NCBI GenBank assembly: GCA_050257395.1
Contig: JBLMWU010000117.1
Coordinates: forward strand, 1 to 36,789
Direction: 5' to 3'
DNA from: JAIRTY01 sp050257395
Lineage (GTDB): Bacteria; Actinomycetota; Actinomycetes; Streptosporangiales; Streptosporangiaceae
DNA: 36,789 bases
The notes beneath the pieces were generated by a model. That model was not told where the DNA came from. It did not search any database and saw only the letters and a program-made list of their open reading frames with translations. Each line of letters starts with the position of its first letter. Position 1 is the stretch's first letter. This document shows, piece by piece, positions 15,812 to 22,941 of this stretch. The position numbers and the translations under genes are program-made.

Positions 15812-16810
15812 ATGCCTGCGGTCACTGTCGAGGACATCCTGGTCCTGCCCCGGGTTCAGGAGCCTGACCCCGCCGCCGCGGCCGACCGGCCAGTGCTGTC
15901 GGTGACCACGGCGCCGTCCGGCTACGAGGGCGAGGGCTTCCCGGTCCGGCGCGCCTTCGCCGGGGTCGACCTGGCCTGGCTCGACCCGTTCGTGCACATG
16001 GACCAGATGGGCGAGGTGGACTACGCGCCCGGCGAGCCCAAGGGCACCTCGTGGCACCCGCACCGCGGGTTCGAGACGGTCACCTACATCATCGACGGGA
16101 TCTTCCGCCATCAGGACTCCAACGGCGGCGGCGGCCTGATCACCAACGGCGACACCCAGTGGATGACCGCTGGCGGGGGCATCCTGCACATCGAGGAGCC
16201 GCCGGAGGCCCTGGTCGCCAGCGGCGGCCTGTTCCACGGCTTCCAGCTGTGGGTCAACCTGCCCGGCCGGCTGAAGCTGACCAGCCCGCGCTACCAGGAC
16301 ATCCGGGCCGGCCAGGTGGCGCTGCTGTCGTCGGCCGACGGCGGCGCGCTGCTGCGGGTCATCGCCGGTGAGCTGGGCGGCCACGCCGGGCCCGGGGTCA
16401 CCCACACGCCGATCAGCCTGGTGCACGCCACCGTCTCCCCCGGCGCCCAGGTGCGGCTGCCGTGGCGGCGCGACTTCAACGCCCTCGCGTACGTGCTCGG
16501 CGGCTCCGGCACCGTCGGCCCGGACAAGCGCCCGGTGCGCACCGGCCAGCTGACCGTGTTCGGCCCCGGCGACGCGCTCACCTTCGGCGCTGACCAGCGG
16601 CAGTCCGGCCCGGCCAGGGACTTCGACGTGCTGCTGCTCGGCGGCGAGCCGATCCGGGAGCCGGTCGCGGCCTACGGCCCGTTCGTCATGAACACCAGGG
16701 ACGAGCTGATCCAGGCGTTCGAGGACTTCCAGGCGGGCCGGCTCGGCACGATCCCCGCCGAGCGCACCCCCATCCCGGCCGAGCCGCACCCCGGCCACGA
16801 CGTCCTCTGA
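15812..16810 (+). CDS. Pirin family protein
   Basis: 332 aa, bicupin. The N-terminal cupin has the pirin metal site: WHPHRGFETVTYI with two His and, later, GGGILHIEEP with the His and Glu. The C-terminal cupin (about residues 190-290) is less conserved. Bacterial pirins are iron-binding proteins with quercetinase or regulatory roles; which applies is not visible. The start at 15812 has AAGGAG 6 nt upstream and gives MPAVTVED. The open frame from 15716 is not needed. It is divergent from methyltransferase copy 3. A GC hairpin follows the stop. Confidence 0.9.
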   Translation: MPAVTVEDILVLPRVQEPDPAAAADRPVLSVTTAPSGYEGEGFPVRRAFAGVDLAWLDPFVHMDQMGEVDYAPGEPKGTSWHPHRGFETVTYIIDGIFRHQDSNGGGGLITNGDTQWMTAGGGILHIEEPPEALVASGGLFHGFQLWVNLPGRLKLTSPRYQDIRAGQVALLSSADGGALLRVIAGELGGHAGPGVTHTPISLVHATVSPGAQVRLPWRRDFNALAYVLGGSGTVGPDKRPVRTGQLTVFGPGDALTFGADQRQSGPARDFDVLLLGGEPIREPVAAYGPFVMNTRDELIQAFEDFQAGRLGTIPAERTPIPAEPHPGHDVL

Positions 16811-16818
16811 CACCTCAC

Positions 16819-16851
16819 CCCCGGCGGCCGCGGCGGCCGCGGCTGCCGGGG
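16819..16851 (+). terminator. GC-rich hairpin after the pirin gene
   Basis: CCCCGGC (16819-16825) pairs with GCCGGGG (16845-16851), and the interior can also pair through CCGCGG elements. It begins 8 bp after the pirin stop and precedes ung. Confidence 0.5.
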
Positions 16852-16921
16852 AGCCCTGGCGCCGGCCGCCGCCCGCAGCGAGTGCCCGCCGGCGGGGGCC
16901 CCGGGGCCTTAAGGTCGGACC

Positions 16922-17599
16922 GTGGGATCGCGTGAACTGACAGACGTCGTCGAGGCGGGCTGGGCGGAAGCGCTCGCCCCGGTCGCCGCGCGGATCACCG
17001 CGATGGGTGACTTCCTGCGGGCCGAGCTCGCCGCTGGCCGGCGGTACCTGCCCGCGGGCGAGCACGTGCTGCGGGCGTTCCAGCAGCCGTTCGCGGACGT
17101 GCGGGTGCTGATCGTGGGCCAGGACCCGTATCCGACCCCCGGCCATCCGATCGGGCTGAGCTTCTCGGTCGGCGCGCGGGTGCGGCCGCTGCCGCCCAGC
17201 CTGGTCAACATCTTCCGCGAGTACACCGCCGACCTCGGCTACCCCGAGCCCGCCTGCGGCGACCTGTCGCCGTGGACCGGGCGGGGGGTGCTGCTGCTCA
17301 ACCGGTGCCTGACGGTAGAGCCCCGCAAGCCGAACTCGCACCGCGGCCGCGGCTGGGAGGAGGTCACCGACCAGGCCGTCCGGGCGCTGGCGGCCCGGGG
17401 CGGCCCGCTGGTCGCCATCTTGTGGGGCCGCCAGGCCCAGTCGCTCGCCCCGCTGCTGAGCGGCGTGCCGCTGATCGAGACCGCCCACCCGAGCCCCTAC
17501 TCCGCCGACCGCGGCTTCTTCGGCTCCCGGCCGTTCAGCCGGGCCAGCCGGCTGCTGGAGGAGCAGGGCGCCCCGCCCGTCGACTGGAAGCTGCCGTAA
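16922..17599 (+). CDS. ung: Uracil-DNA glycosylase (family 1)
   Basis: 225 aa, normal length. It removes uracil from DNA as the first step of base excision repair. The water-activating loop is GQDPYPTPGHP with Asp68; the Pro-Thr after DPY in place of the more usual His-Gly is common in actinobacterial enzymes. The uracil pocket FSV follows, and the DNA-intercalation loop HPSPYSADRGFFGSRPF carries catalytic His189. The GTG at 16922 is used, with AAGG 9 nt upstream. It is monocistronic and its stop lies 13 bp from the end of the converging secreted beta-propeller gene. Confidence 0.96.
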   Translation: MGSRELTDVVEAGWAEALAPVAARITAMGDFLRAELAAGRRYLPAGEHVLRAFQQPFADVRVLIVGQDPYPTPGHPIGLSFSVGARVRPLPPSLVNIFREYTADLGYPEPACGDLSPWTGRGVLLLNRCLTVEPRKPNSHRGRGWEEVTDQAVRALAARGGPLVAILWGRQAQSLAPLLSGVPLIETAHPSPYSADRGFFGSRPFSRASRLLEEQGAPPVDWKLP

Positions 17600-17612
17600 G
17601 CCGGGCCGCCGG

Positions 17613-20255
17613 TCAGCGGGCACGGCCGGTCAGCGCCACCGCCAGCGTGTGCCTGCCGAAGCGGTCGGCCCAGGTCAGCCGGTAGACCCCGGTGAACCGG
17701 CCGGCCGCCTCCGGCGCGAACGTGACCGGGAGGTGCAGGGTGTCCCCCGGGTTGACCGGCAGGCCCCGGGGCACCAGCAGCCGGGCCGCGAACGGCGCCG
17801 CGGGGCGGGCCGTGCCGGTGACCGTGGCCGCCTGGTTCCCGGCGTTGGTGACGGTGATGAACGCGGTCACCCGCCTGCCCGGCCGCACCGTGCCGAAGCC
17901 CAGCCTGGCCGGGGCCGCCAGCAGCCGGCTGCGGGCGGCAACGCTGGTGCCCGCCAGCCTGACAGCCGCCCGGGTGCCGCGGTCCGCCGTGACCGTCAGC
18001 AGGCCGGTGTCGTGGCCGGGCCGCCGGGGCGCGTAGGTGATCTGCACCGGGACGGACTCGCCCGGCTGCAGCCGGGTGCCCGGGCGGGGCAGGCCGACGG
18101 CGGAGAACGGGCCGCCGGACACGCTGGCCGAGGTCACGGTCGCCGCCGTGGCCCCGCCGTTGGTGATGTCCACGGTGTTCAGCACCCTGATGCCCACCGG
18201 CACCGGCCCGGGCGCATGCCCTGACGGGGTGAGGGCCAACGGCAGCATGCCGGCCGTGGCGTACAGCCCGGTCCTGGTGCCCTCACCGGCCAGCGGGATG
18301 TCCAGCGGCTGCCCGGCCGCCCGGCCGGTCAGCCGCAGCGTGCCGATGAAGCCGCCCGGGCCCGCGGGCCGGAACGCCACCCGCAGCCGCAGCACCTCGC
18401 CCGGGGTCAGCATCAGCGGGAACCGGGCCGCCGCCAGCCGGCGGTCCCGCGTGGTCTCGGTGACGCGGCCGACCCGGAACGGATCCGCCGCCCCGGCCCC
18501 GCTGACCGCGATCCCCGCCACCCTGACCCTGGCCGAGGCGGTGATGGTGACCTCACGGTAGCCCGTGGTGCCGGCCTGGACCGGGCCGAAGGTGACCGGC
18601 GCGAGCCCGCTGACCGGGCGGGCCGCGGTGGCGCCGAACCCGAAGACCTGGCCGCTGCGGTTGCCCACGTAGACCCGGCCGCCGCTGGTGGCGGGGATGG
18701 AGAACTTGCTCGCCCGGCCGATCGGCGCCGACCAGAGCGGCTGCAGCCGGCAGTGCCCGTGGCAGTTGGCCGGCGGCACCGCCCGGAACGCGGCGAGCCG
18801 GCCGTGCGTGCCGTGCGAGCCGCTGGCCCTGACCAGCCAGACCACCGCCGAGGAGGTCCTGGTGCCGGCCGAGGTCACCACGGGCGAACCGGAGGTGTAG
18901 CCGAAGGTGATGGAACTGGTGGCCACGGTGTGCAGCACGGGCCGCCCGGAGCGGGGGACCCGGAACTTCATCATCCGCAGGTAGGAGTCCCGGCTCAGGA
19001 AGTAGACGTAGTCGTGCGCGGCGCCGGCGGTGCGGGACGTCACGGCCGGGGTGTCGCCGAACGCCGCCGGGTGCCCGAACTGGTCGTTGAACGGCCCCGC
19101 CATGCTCACGTCCTGGTTTCCGCCGTGCGGGCCGCGGCCCCGGCCACCGAGGTGGCGGCGGTTCAGCAGGAAGAGCCGGCCGTCCTTGCCCGCCTGCACC
19201 AGCAGCGCCGGGTAGTGCCCAGATCCGAAGGGAAGGCCGGCCGGCCCGCCCGAGCCGAAGTCGGTGTCGCCCGCGTCCAGCACCGGGGCGTTCGTGGGGC
19301 TGAAGAAGTCCCTGGCCACCAGGCGACCGCCGGGGTGGACCGCCAGCCGCACCACCGACTCGGCCAGGTCGCTGGGCGGCGAAGTCCCCCGGCCGGGAGG
19401 CGGGGAGACGCCGTTGCCGGAAGCGAAGAAGATCCGGCCCGGCCCGTCCGACATGAGCCCGCCGCCGGACTGCCAGATGCCCGCCTTGCTGCGGCTGGCC
19501 CCGGCCTGGTCCGACCACAGCCGCACGGTCCGGCCGCTGAGCTTCACCGAGGCCACGAAGCCGTCGTAGGAGCCCTGGTCGCAGTGCGACCCGAACGCCG
19601 CGAACACCCAGCCGCCCATCAGCAGCAGGCCGGGCCGCTGGAACTGGGTGAAGGAGTTGAACCCGATGTGCCGGTCGTTGGTGGCGGTCCCGTGAATGCG
19701 CGCCCGCTTGACGATGCGGCCGGTCCGGACGCTGATCCCGAACAGCGTCCAGCGGGGCGAGCCGCCGCCGGTCTCGGCGACCAGGTAGACCGCGCCGGTC
19801 TGCGGGTCGTAGACGGGGGTGCCGGTCACCCCGATGTCCGGGCCCAGGTCCCCGCAGCCGTCCAGCCGCCGTGGGAAGGGGCTGCCCAGGTGGCGGCGCC
19901 AGCGCACCCTGCCGGTGGCGGCGCCGAGCCCGTAGACCCAGTCCTCCTCGGTCGCCACGACCACGGTCTGGCCCACCACCACCGGCTGGGCGTACACCTG
20001 GCCCCGCACGTGGGTCCGGAACAGCTGGCCGAACCTGCCCGACCGCAGCACGGCCGGGCTCAGCCCCGGCTCGGCAGCGTCCCAGCCGGTGCGCAGGGCG
20101 TCCTGCGAGGCGGTGACGTCGTCGGCGCGCGCGGCCCGCACCAGCGTGCCCGGCAGCACGCCGGTGAGGGCGGCCGCGAGCGTGAGCCCGGCGGCGGCCG
20201 GCAGCCGCCAGCACCGGAGGAACCTGCGGGCGCTCCGCTGGGCAGGCTGGCGCAT
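17613..20255 (-). CDS. Secreted PQQ-like beta-propeller protein with anchor-D repeats
   Basis: 880 aa. A signal peptide covers about residues 1-46 (RRFLR basic part, Ala/Leu core, end ARA). Residues about 65-550 carry BamB/PQQ-like repeats: VYAQPVVVGQTVVVATEEDWVYGL is split here as VYAQPVVVGQ and VVVATEEDWVYGL, then TGTPVYDPQTGAVYLVAE, GRVYVGNRSGQVFGFG. The C-terminal third has three immunoglobulin-like repeats of the choice-of-anchor D/ASH type (LAPVTFGPVQAGTT, LGFGTVRPGRRVTAFITVTNAGNQ). No enzymatic residues are evident; it may be a surface binding or scaffold protein. The start at 20255 has GAGGGG 7 nt upstream. Confidence 0.85.
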   Translation of the reverse strand: MRQPAQRSARRFLRCWRLPAAAGLTLAAALTGVLPGTLVRAARADDVTASQDALRTGWDAAEPGLSPAVLRSGRFGQLFRTHVRGQVYAQPVVVGQTVVVATEEDWVYGLGAATGRVRWRRHLGSPFPRRLDGCGDLGPDIGVTGTPVYDPQTGAVYLVAETGGGSPRWTLFGISVRTGRIVKRARIHGTATNDRHIGFNSFTQFQRPGLLLMGGWVFAAFGSHCDQGSYDGFVASVKLSGRTVRLWSDQAGASRSKAGIWQSGGGLMSDGPGRIFFASGNGVSPPPGRGTSPPSDLAESVVRLAVHPGGRLVARDFFSPTNAPVLDAGDTDFGSGGPAGLPFGSGHYPALLVQAGKDGRLFLLNRRHLGGRGRGPHGGNQDVSMAGPFNDQFGHPAAFGDTPAVTSRTAGAAHDYVYFLSRDSYLRMMKFRVPRSGRPVLHTVATSSITFGYTSGSPVVTSAGTRTSSAVVWLVRASGSHGTHGRLAAFRAVPPANCHGHCRLQPLWSAPIGRASKFSIPATSGGRVYVGNRSGQVFGFGATAARPVSGLAPVTFGPVQAGTTGYREVTITASARVRVAGIAVSGAGAADPFRVGRVTETTRDRRLAAARFPLMLTPGEVLRLRVAFRPAGPGGFIGTLRLTGRAAGQPLDIPLAGEGTRTGLYATAGMLPLALTPSGHAPGPVPVGIRVLNTVDITNGGATAATVTSASVSGGPFSAVGLPRPGTRLQPGESVPVQITYAPRRPGHDTGLLTVTADRGTRAAVRLAGTSVAARSRLLAAPARLGFGTVRPGRRVTAFITVTNAGNQAATVTGTARPAAPFAARLLVPRGLPVNPGDTLHLPVTFAPEAAGRFTGVYRLTWADRFGRHTLAVALTGRAR

Positions 20256-20469
20256 GGCATGTCCCCTCAGGCGGGCCGGCTGGGGCGGCAGCACCATTCA
20301 GCTACTTTGCGCTACGGCTGATTACTCCGAGTGCTCGCATGATGCCACGTCCCGGCCCGGGCGCCGGCTGACGCGCCGGGCGGCGGCCCGCCTTTCCCGG
20401 AAAAACCAGTGGCCACGCGCGGGCCCGCGAGCCTACGGTCGGGGTGTCGCCGACCTGAGGAGAATGGCC

Positions 20470-20547
20470 ATGTCGATGGTCATGGTGCTGCGTGGCCGGG
20501 CGGCGGCCGTGGCCGCCGCAGCCGGCCGGAGCACACTTCCTGCATGA
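20470..20547 (+). CDS. Possible 25-aa leader peptide overlapping the Erm-like gene
   Basis: The best ribosome site of this region, GAGGAGA (20457-20463), is optimally spaced for the ATG at 20470, which reads MSMVMVLRG... for 25 codons in a frame different from the methylase and stops at 20547, inside it. Inducible erm genes often have short leader peptides whose translation controls the methylase. This one overlaps the methylase rather than preceding it, so it may be a leader, or its frame may mark a different start arrangement. Confidence 0.35.
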   Translation: MSMVMVLRGRAAAVAAAAGRSTLPA

Positions 20548-21304
20548 CCGCCCGCTGATCCGCCGGCTCGTCCGCGCGTCCGCGGCCGGGCCGGGCCAGC
20601 TGGTACTCGACCTGGGCGCCGGGCACGGGGCGATCACGCTCCCGCTCGCCGCCACCGGCGCGCGGGTGATCGCCGTGGAGCGCGACCCGCGGCTGGCGGC
20701 CGGGCTGCGCCGCAGGCTCGCTGGCCAGCCGCTGGTCACCGTGGTGGAGACGGACCTGCGCGAGGTGCCGCTGCCCCGCCGCGAGTTCCTGGTGGTGGCG
20801 AACATCCCGTTCGCGACGACCACGGCGCTGCTGCGGCGGCTCGCGGGTGACCCGGCGGCCCGGTTCGGCGGCGGGGAGCTGATCACCGCCTGGGGGGTGG
20901 CCCGGTGGCTCACCGCCCCGGTGCCGCGGGACGCGGAGACCGCCTGGTGGGCTGCCCGCTACGAGTTCCGGCTGGCCGGGCGGGTGCCCGCGGCCAGCTT
21001 CCGCCCCCGCCCGGCGGTGGCGGCCGCGCACCTGTCGGTACGGCCGCGGCCGCTGGCGTCCTGCGGCCGGGGCCAGCGGCTGCTCCGCCCGCTGCTGCAG
21101 GCGGCCTACCGCCGACCCGGCCTGCCCGCGGACGACCTGGTCCGGCAGGTGGCCGGCAGCTCCGGTGGCGGCGCCCGGCGGCTGCTGGCCCGGGCCGGCG
21201 CCGCCCCGGGCACCCGGGTGGCCGGGCTGACCGCCGGGCAGTGGCACGAGCTCGCGCTCCTGCTGGCCGGAACCCGGTCCCGGCAGCCGGGCCGGGGGCG
21301 CTGA
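20492..21304 (+). CDS. Erm-like rRNA adenine N6-methyltransferase
   Basis: 270 aa, KsgA/Erm family. Members dimethylate an adenine of rRNA; Erm enzymes act on A2058 of 23S rRNA and give macrolide-lincosamide-streptogramin resistance. Motifs are AGAHFLHD (motif X), VLDLGAGHGAITLPLA (motif I), VIAVERDPRLA (motif II), ETDLREVPL (motif III) and VVANIPFATTTALL (motif IV, catalytic NIPF). The C-terminal helical domain is Arg/Ala-rich. Erm rather than KsgA is favoured by the short C-terminal domain and context. The GTG at 20492 lacks its own ribosome site, so translation may be coupled to the upstream small frame. It converges on a tetR gene. Confidence 0.85.
   Translation: MAGRRPWPPQPAGAHFLHDRPLIRRLVRASAAGPGQLVLDLGAGHGAITLPLAATGARVIAVERDPRLAAGLRRRLAGQPLVTVVETDLREVPLPRREFLVVANIPFATTTALLRRLAGDPAARFGGGELITAWGVARWLTAPVPRDAETAWWAARYEFRLAGRVPAASFRPRPAVAAAHLSVRPRPLASCGRGQRLLRPLLQAAYRRPGLPADDLVRQVAGSSGGGARRLLARAGAAPGTRVAGLTAGQWHELALLLAGTRSRQPGRGR
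20494..20527 (+). promoter_or_regulatory. Hairpin at the Erm-like start codon
   Basis: GGCCGG + GCGGCGGCC (20494-20508) pairs with GGCCGCCGC + CCGGCC (20511-20527) around a 2-nt bulge; the innermost pairs must open to form a loop. The stem starts at the last base of the GTG codon and could hinder initiation until the leader frame is translated. Confidence 0.45.
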
Positions 21305-21319
21305 CCAGTGCGAGCGGCC

Positions 21320-21351
21320 GCGGCCCTGGCCGGCCCGGCGGCCAGGGCCGC
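21320..21351. terminator. Bidirectional hairpin between erm-like and tetR genes
   Basis: A 12-bp perfect stem (21320-21331 with 21340-21351) with an 8-nt loop lies between two converging stops. Confidence 0.75.
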
Positions 21352-21365
21352 TGGCCGGGTCATGG

Positions 21366-21962
21366 TCAGCCGGGGCCGGCCTGCTCGCGGGAGCCAAGCC
21401 GCCGCAGCGCGCCGGCGATCTCATCGGCCAGGGCGGCGTCCCCGGTCGCGTCGCCGGACAGAATCCGGTACGACAGCACCCCGAAGACCAGGTCGATGGC
21501 GAGGTCGACCGGGTAGTCCGCAGGCAGCTGGCCGCTGGCCTGGCCGGCTTCCAGCAGCCCGCGCAGCGCCGCCCGGCGGCGGGTCAGCAGCCGGTCCCGG
21601 ACCCGGGCCGAGAACCCCGGGTCCGCGATGGCGTCGGCCATCAGCCCGGCGATGACCGGCCCGAGCGGCTGGCTCTGTGCGAACGTGGCCCGCAGGAACT
21701 CCCGCACATCGGCCAGCGCGTCGCCGCTCGGCTCCGGCTGGGCCTGCGCCGCCACGAACTCGGTAACGGCTTCCAGCAGCACCTCGGCCTTGGTCTGCCA
21801 CCACCGGTACACGGTCTGCCGGCCCACCCCGGCCCGCTCCGCGATGCCCTTGATGGTCACCGCCTGGTAACCGTCCTGCTGGGCGAGTTCCAGCGCCGCC
21901 GCGAGGATGGCCTGCCGGGCCGCCTCGCTCCGGGGGCGGCCGGGCCCGGGGGACGCGTTCAT
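21366..21962 (-). CDS. TetR-family transcriptional repressor
   Basis: 198 aa. The N-terminal HTH is typical: RQAILAAALELAQQDGYQ, then TIKGIAERAGVGRQTVYRWW at about residues 36-55. The remaining helical domain (TetR_C type, with LMADAIADPGF) would bind a ligand, which is unknown. No ribosome site precedes the ATG. A TAAAAT -10-like element ends 7 bp upstream (21974-21969 on the minus strand), so a leaderless mRNA is likely. It diverges from an SDR gene across two matching palindromes, so it probably represses itself and that SDR gene. Confidence 0.92.
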   Translation of the reverse strand: MNASPGPGRPRSEAARQAILAAALELAQQDGYQAVTIKGIAERAGVGRQTVYRWWQTKAEVLLEAVTEFVAAQAQPEPSGDALADVREFLRATFAQSQPLGPVIAGLMADAIADPGFSARVRDRLLTRRRAALRGLLEAGQASGQLPADYPVDLAIDLVFGVLSYRILSGDATGDAALADEIAGALRRLGSREQAGPG

Positions 21963-21970
21963 GCCACGAT

Positions 21971-21999
21971 TTTACAAGACACGGTGCCTCGTTTATCGT
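21971..21999 (+). promoter_or_regulatory. Promoter of the SDR gene
   Basis: TTTACA (21971-21976), a 17-bp spacer and TATCGT (21994-21999) form a sigma-70-like promoter. Operator 1 lies across the -35 and spacer, as expected for repression. Confidence 0.55.
21974..21992. promoter_or_regulatory. TetR operator 1
   Basis: A 19-bp imperfect palindrome reading ACAAGACACGGTGCCTCGT. Together with operator 2 it gives the consensus ACRAGRCAC-N-GTGYCTYGT. Confidence 0.75.
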
Positions 22000-22008
22000 G
22001 GACGTATT

Positions 22009-22027
22009 ACGAAGCACGATGTCTCGT
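22009..22027. promoter_or_regulatory. TetR operator 2
   Basis: A 19-bp imperfect palindrome reading ACGAAGCACGATGTCTCGT, 35 bp centre to centre from operator 1 and a near-copy of its reverse complement. It lies between the promoter and the SDR start codon. Confidence 0.75.
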
Positions 22028-22043
22028 ATTGGAGGCAAGCACA

Positions 22044-22787
22044 ATGCCAGAAACCCAGCACCCGCACGCGGTCATCGTCGGCGGGACATCCGGCATCGGG
22101 CTGGCCACCGCCAGCCGCCTGCTGCGCGACGGCTGCCGGGTCACCATCGCAGGCCGGGACAAGGGCCGGCTGGACGCGGCGCTGGAACAGCTGCAGGCCG
22201 CGGGCGGGGATGCCGTCAGCGGGCAGACCGTGGACGCCGCCGACCGCGACGCGGTGGGCGCGTTCTTCGCCGGGCTCGGCCCGCTGGATCACCTGGTGGT
22301 CACCGCGACCGCCCCGGCCGGGATGGCGCCGGTCGCCGAGCTCGCCGCCGACCGGCTCCGCGGCGCGTTCGACGGCAAGCTGCTGGCCCACCTGGCCTGC
22401 GTCCAGGCGGCGCTGCCGTCGCTGGCCGCCGACGGCTCGATCACCCTGGTGTCGGCCGCCTCCGCCCGCGGCGGGCTGCCCGGCACCGCCGGGCTGGCCG
22501 CCATCAACGGCGCGATCGAGGCCATGGTGAAGCCGCTCGCGGTGGAGCTCGCCCCGGTCCGGGTCAACGCCGTCTCCCCCGGGTTCATCGACACACCCTG
22601 GTGGGACTGGCTGCCGGCCGGTGCCCGGGCGGCGACGTTCGCGCAGGCGGCGTCCATCACCCCGGTGGGCCGGGTCGGCAGGGCAGAGGACGTGGCCGAC
22701 GCGATCGCGTTCCTCGCGGGCAACACCTTCACCACCGGGGTGGTGCTGCCCTGCGACGGCGGGGCCCTGCTCCGCCCCGCCAGCTGA
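22044..22787 (+). CDS. SDR-family protein lacking the catalytic Tyr and Lys
   Basis: 247 aa. The cofactor motif GGTSGIGLAT and the AGRD segment at the end of the second strand (NADP-type) are intact, and the NAVSPGFIDTPWW segment is conserved. Where classical SDRs have YxxxK, this protein reads GLAAINGA, with Leu for Tyr and Asn for Lys. It may bind cofactor without normal reductase chemistry, or use other residues. The ATG at 22044 follows GGAGG at 22031-22035. It is controlled by the divergent TetR gene through two operators, and its stop codon lies inside a terminator stem. Confidence 0.88.
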   Translation: MPETQHPHAVIVGGTSGIGLATASRLLRDGCRVTIAGRDKGRLDAALEQLQAAGGDAVSGQTVDAADRDAVGAFFAGLGPLDHLVVTATAPAGMAPVAELAADRLRGAFDGKLLAHLACVQAALPSLAADGSITLVSAASARGGLPGTAGLAAINGAIEAMVKPLAVELAPVRVNAVSPGFIDTPWWDWLPAGARAATFAQAASITPVGRVGRAEDVADAIAFLAGNTFTTGVVLPCDGGALLRPAS

Positions 22788-22811
22788 TCGTCAGGACCGC
22801 TGACGATCAGC
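22783..22811 (+). terminator. Hairpin containing the SDR stop codon
   Basis: A 12-bp perfect stem GCTGATCGTCAG (22783-22794) with CTGACGATCAGC (22800-22811) and a 5-nt loop. The TGA stop at 22785-22787 is in the left arm. Confidence 0.75.
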
Positions 22812-22855
22812 CCCGCTGCCCGCCAGGACCGCTGACGATCAGCCCCGCTGCCCGC
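22792..22855. repeat. Two 32-bp direct repeats
   Basis: Units 22792-22823 and 22824-22855 are identical and a third begins with CAGG at 22856. The unit carries the right arm of the terminator stem, so the arm is present twice and two alternative hairpins are possible. Confidence 0.9.
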
Positions 22856-22857
22856 CA

Positions 22858-22921
22858 GGCCCGGCTCCGGGCCGGCCCCGGAGGCCGCAACAGGCCGATT
22901 GGGGGCTCCCGGAGCCGGGCC
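22858..22921. repeat. Inverted repeat upstream of the acyl-CoA synthetase
   Basis: GGCCCGGCTCCGGG (22858-22871) is perfectly complementary to 22908-22921, with 36 nt between. It would fold the leader just before the synthetase start and may be terminator-like or regulatory. Confidence 0.6.
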
Positions 22922-22941
22922 GCACCTGCCACCATGACCAC

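Noticed and set aside
18753..20321. A 522-codon plus-strand open frame opposite the beta-propeller gene
   Set aside because: There are no recognisable domains, and the opposite strand has a signal peptide and propeller repeats.
22792..22855. CRISPR-like repeats
   Set aside because: There are only two adjacent copies without spacers, and they are part of a terminator.
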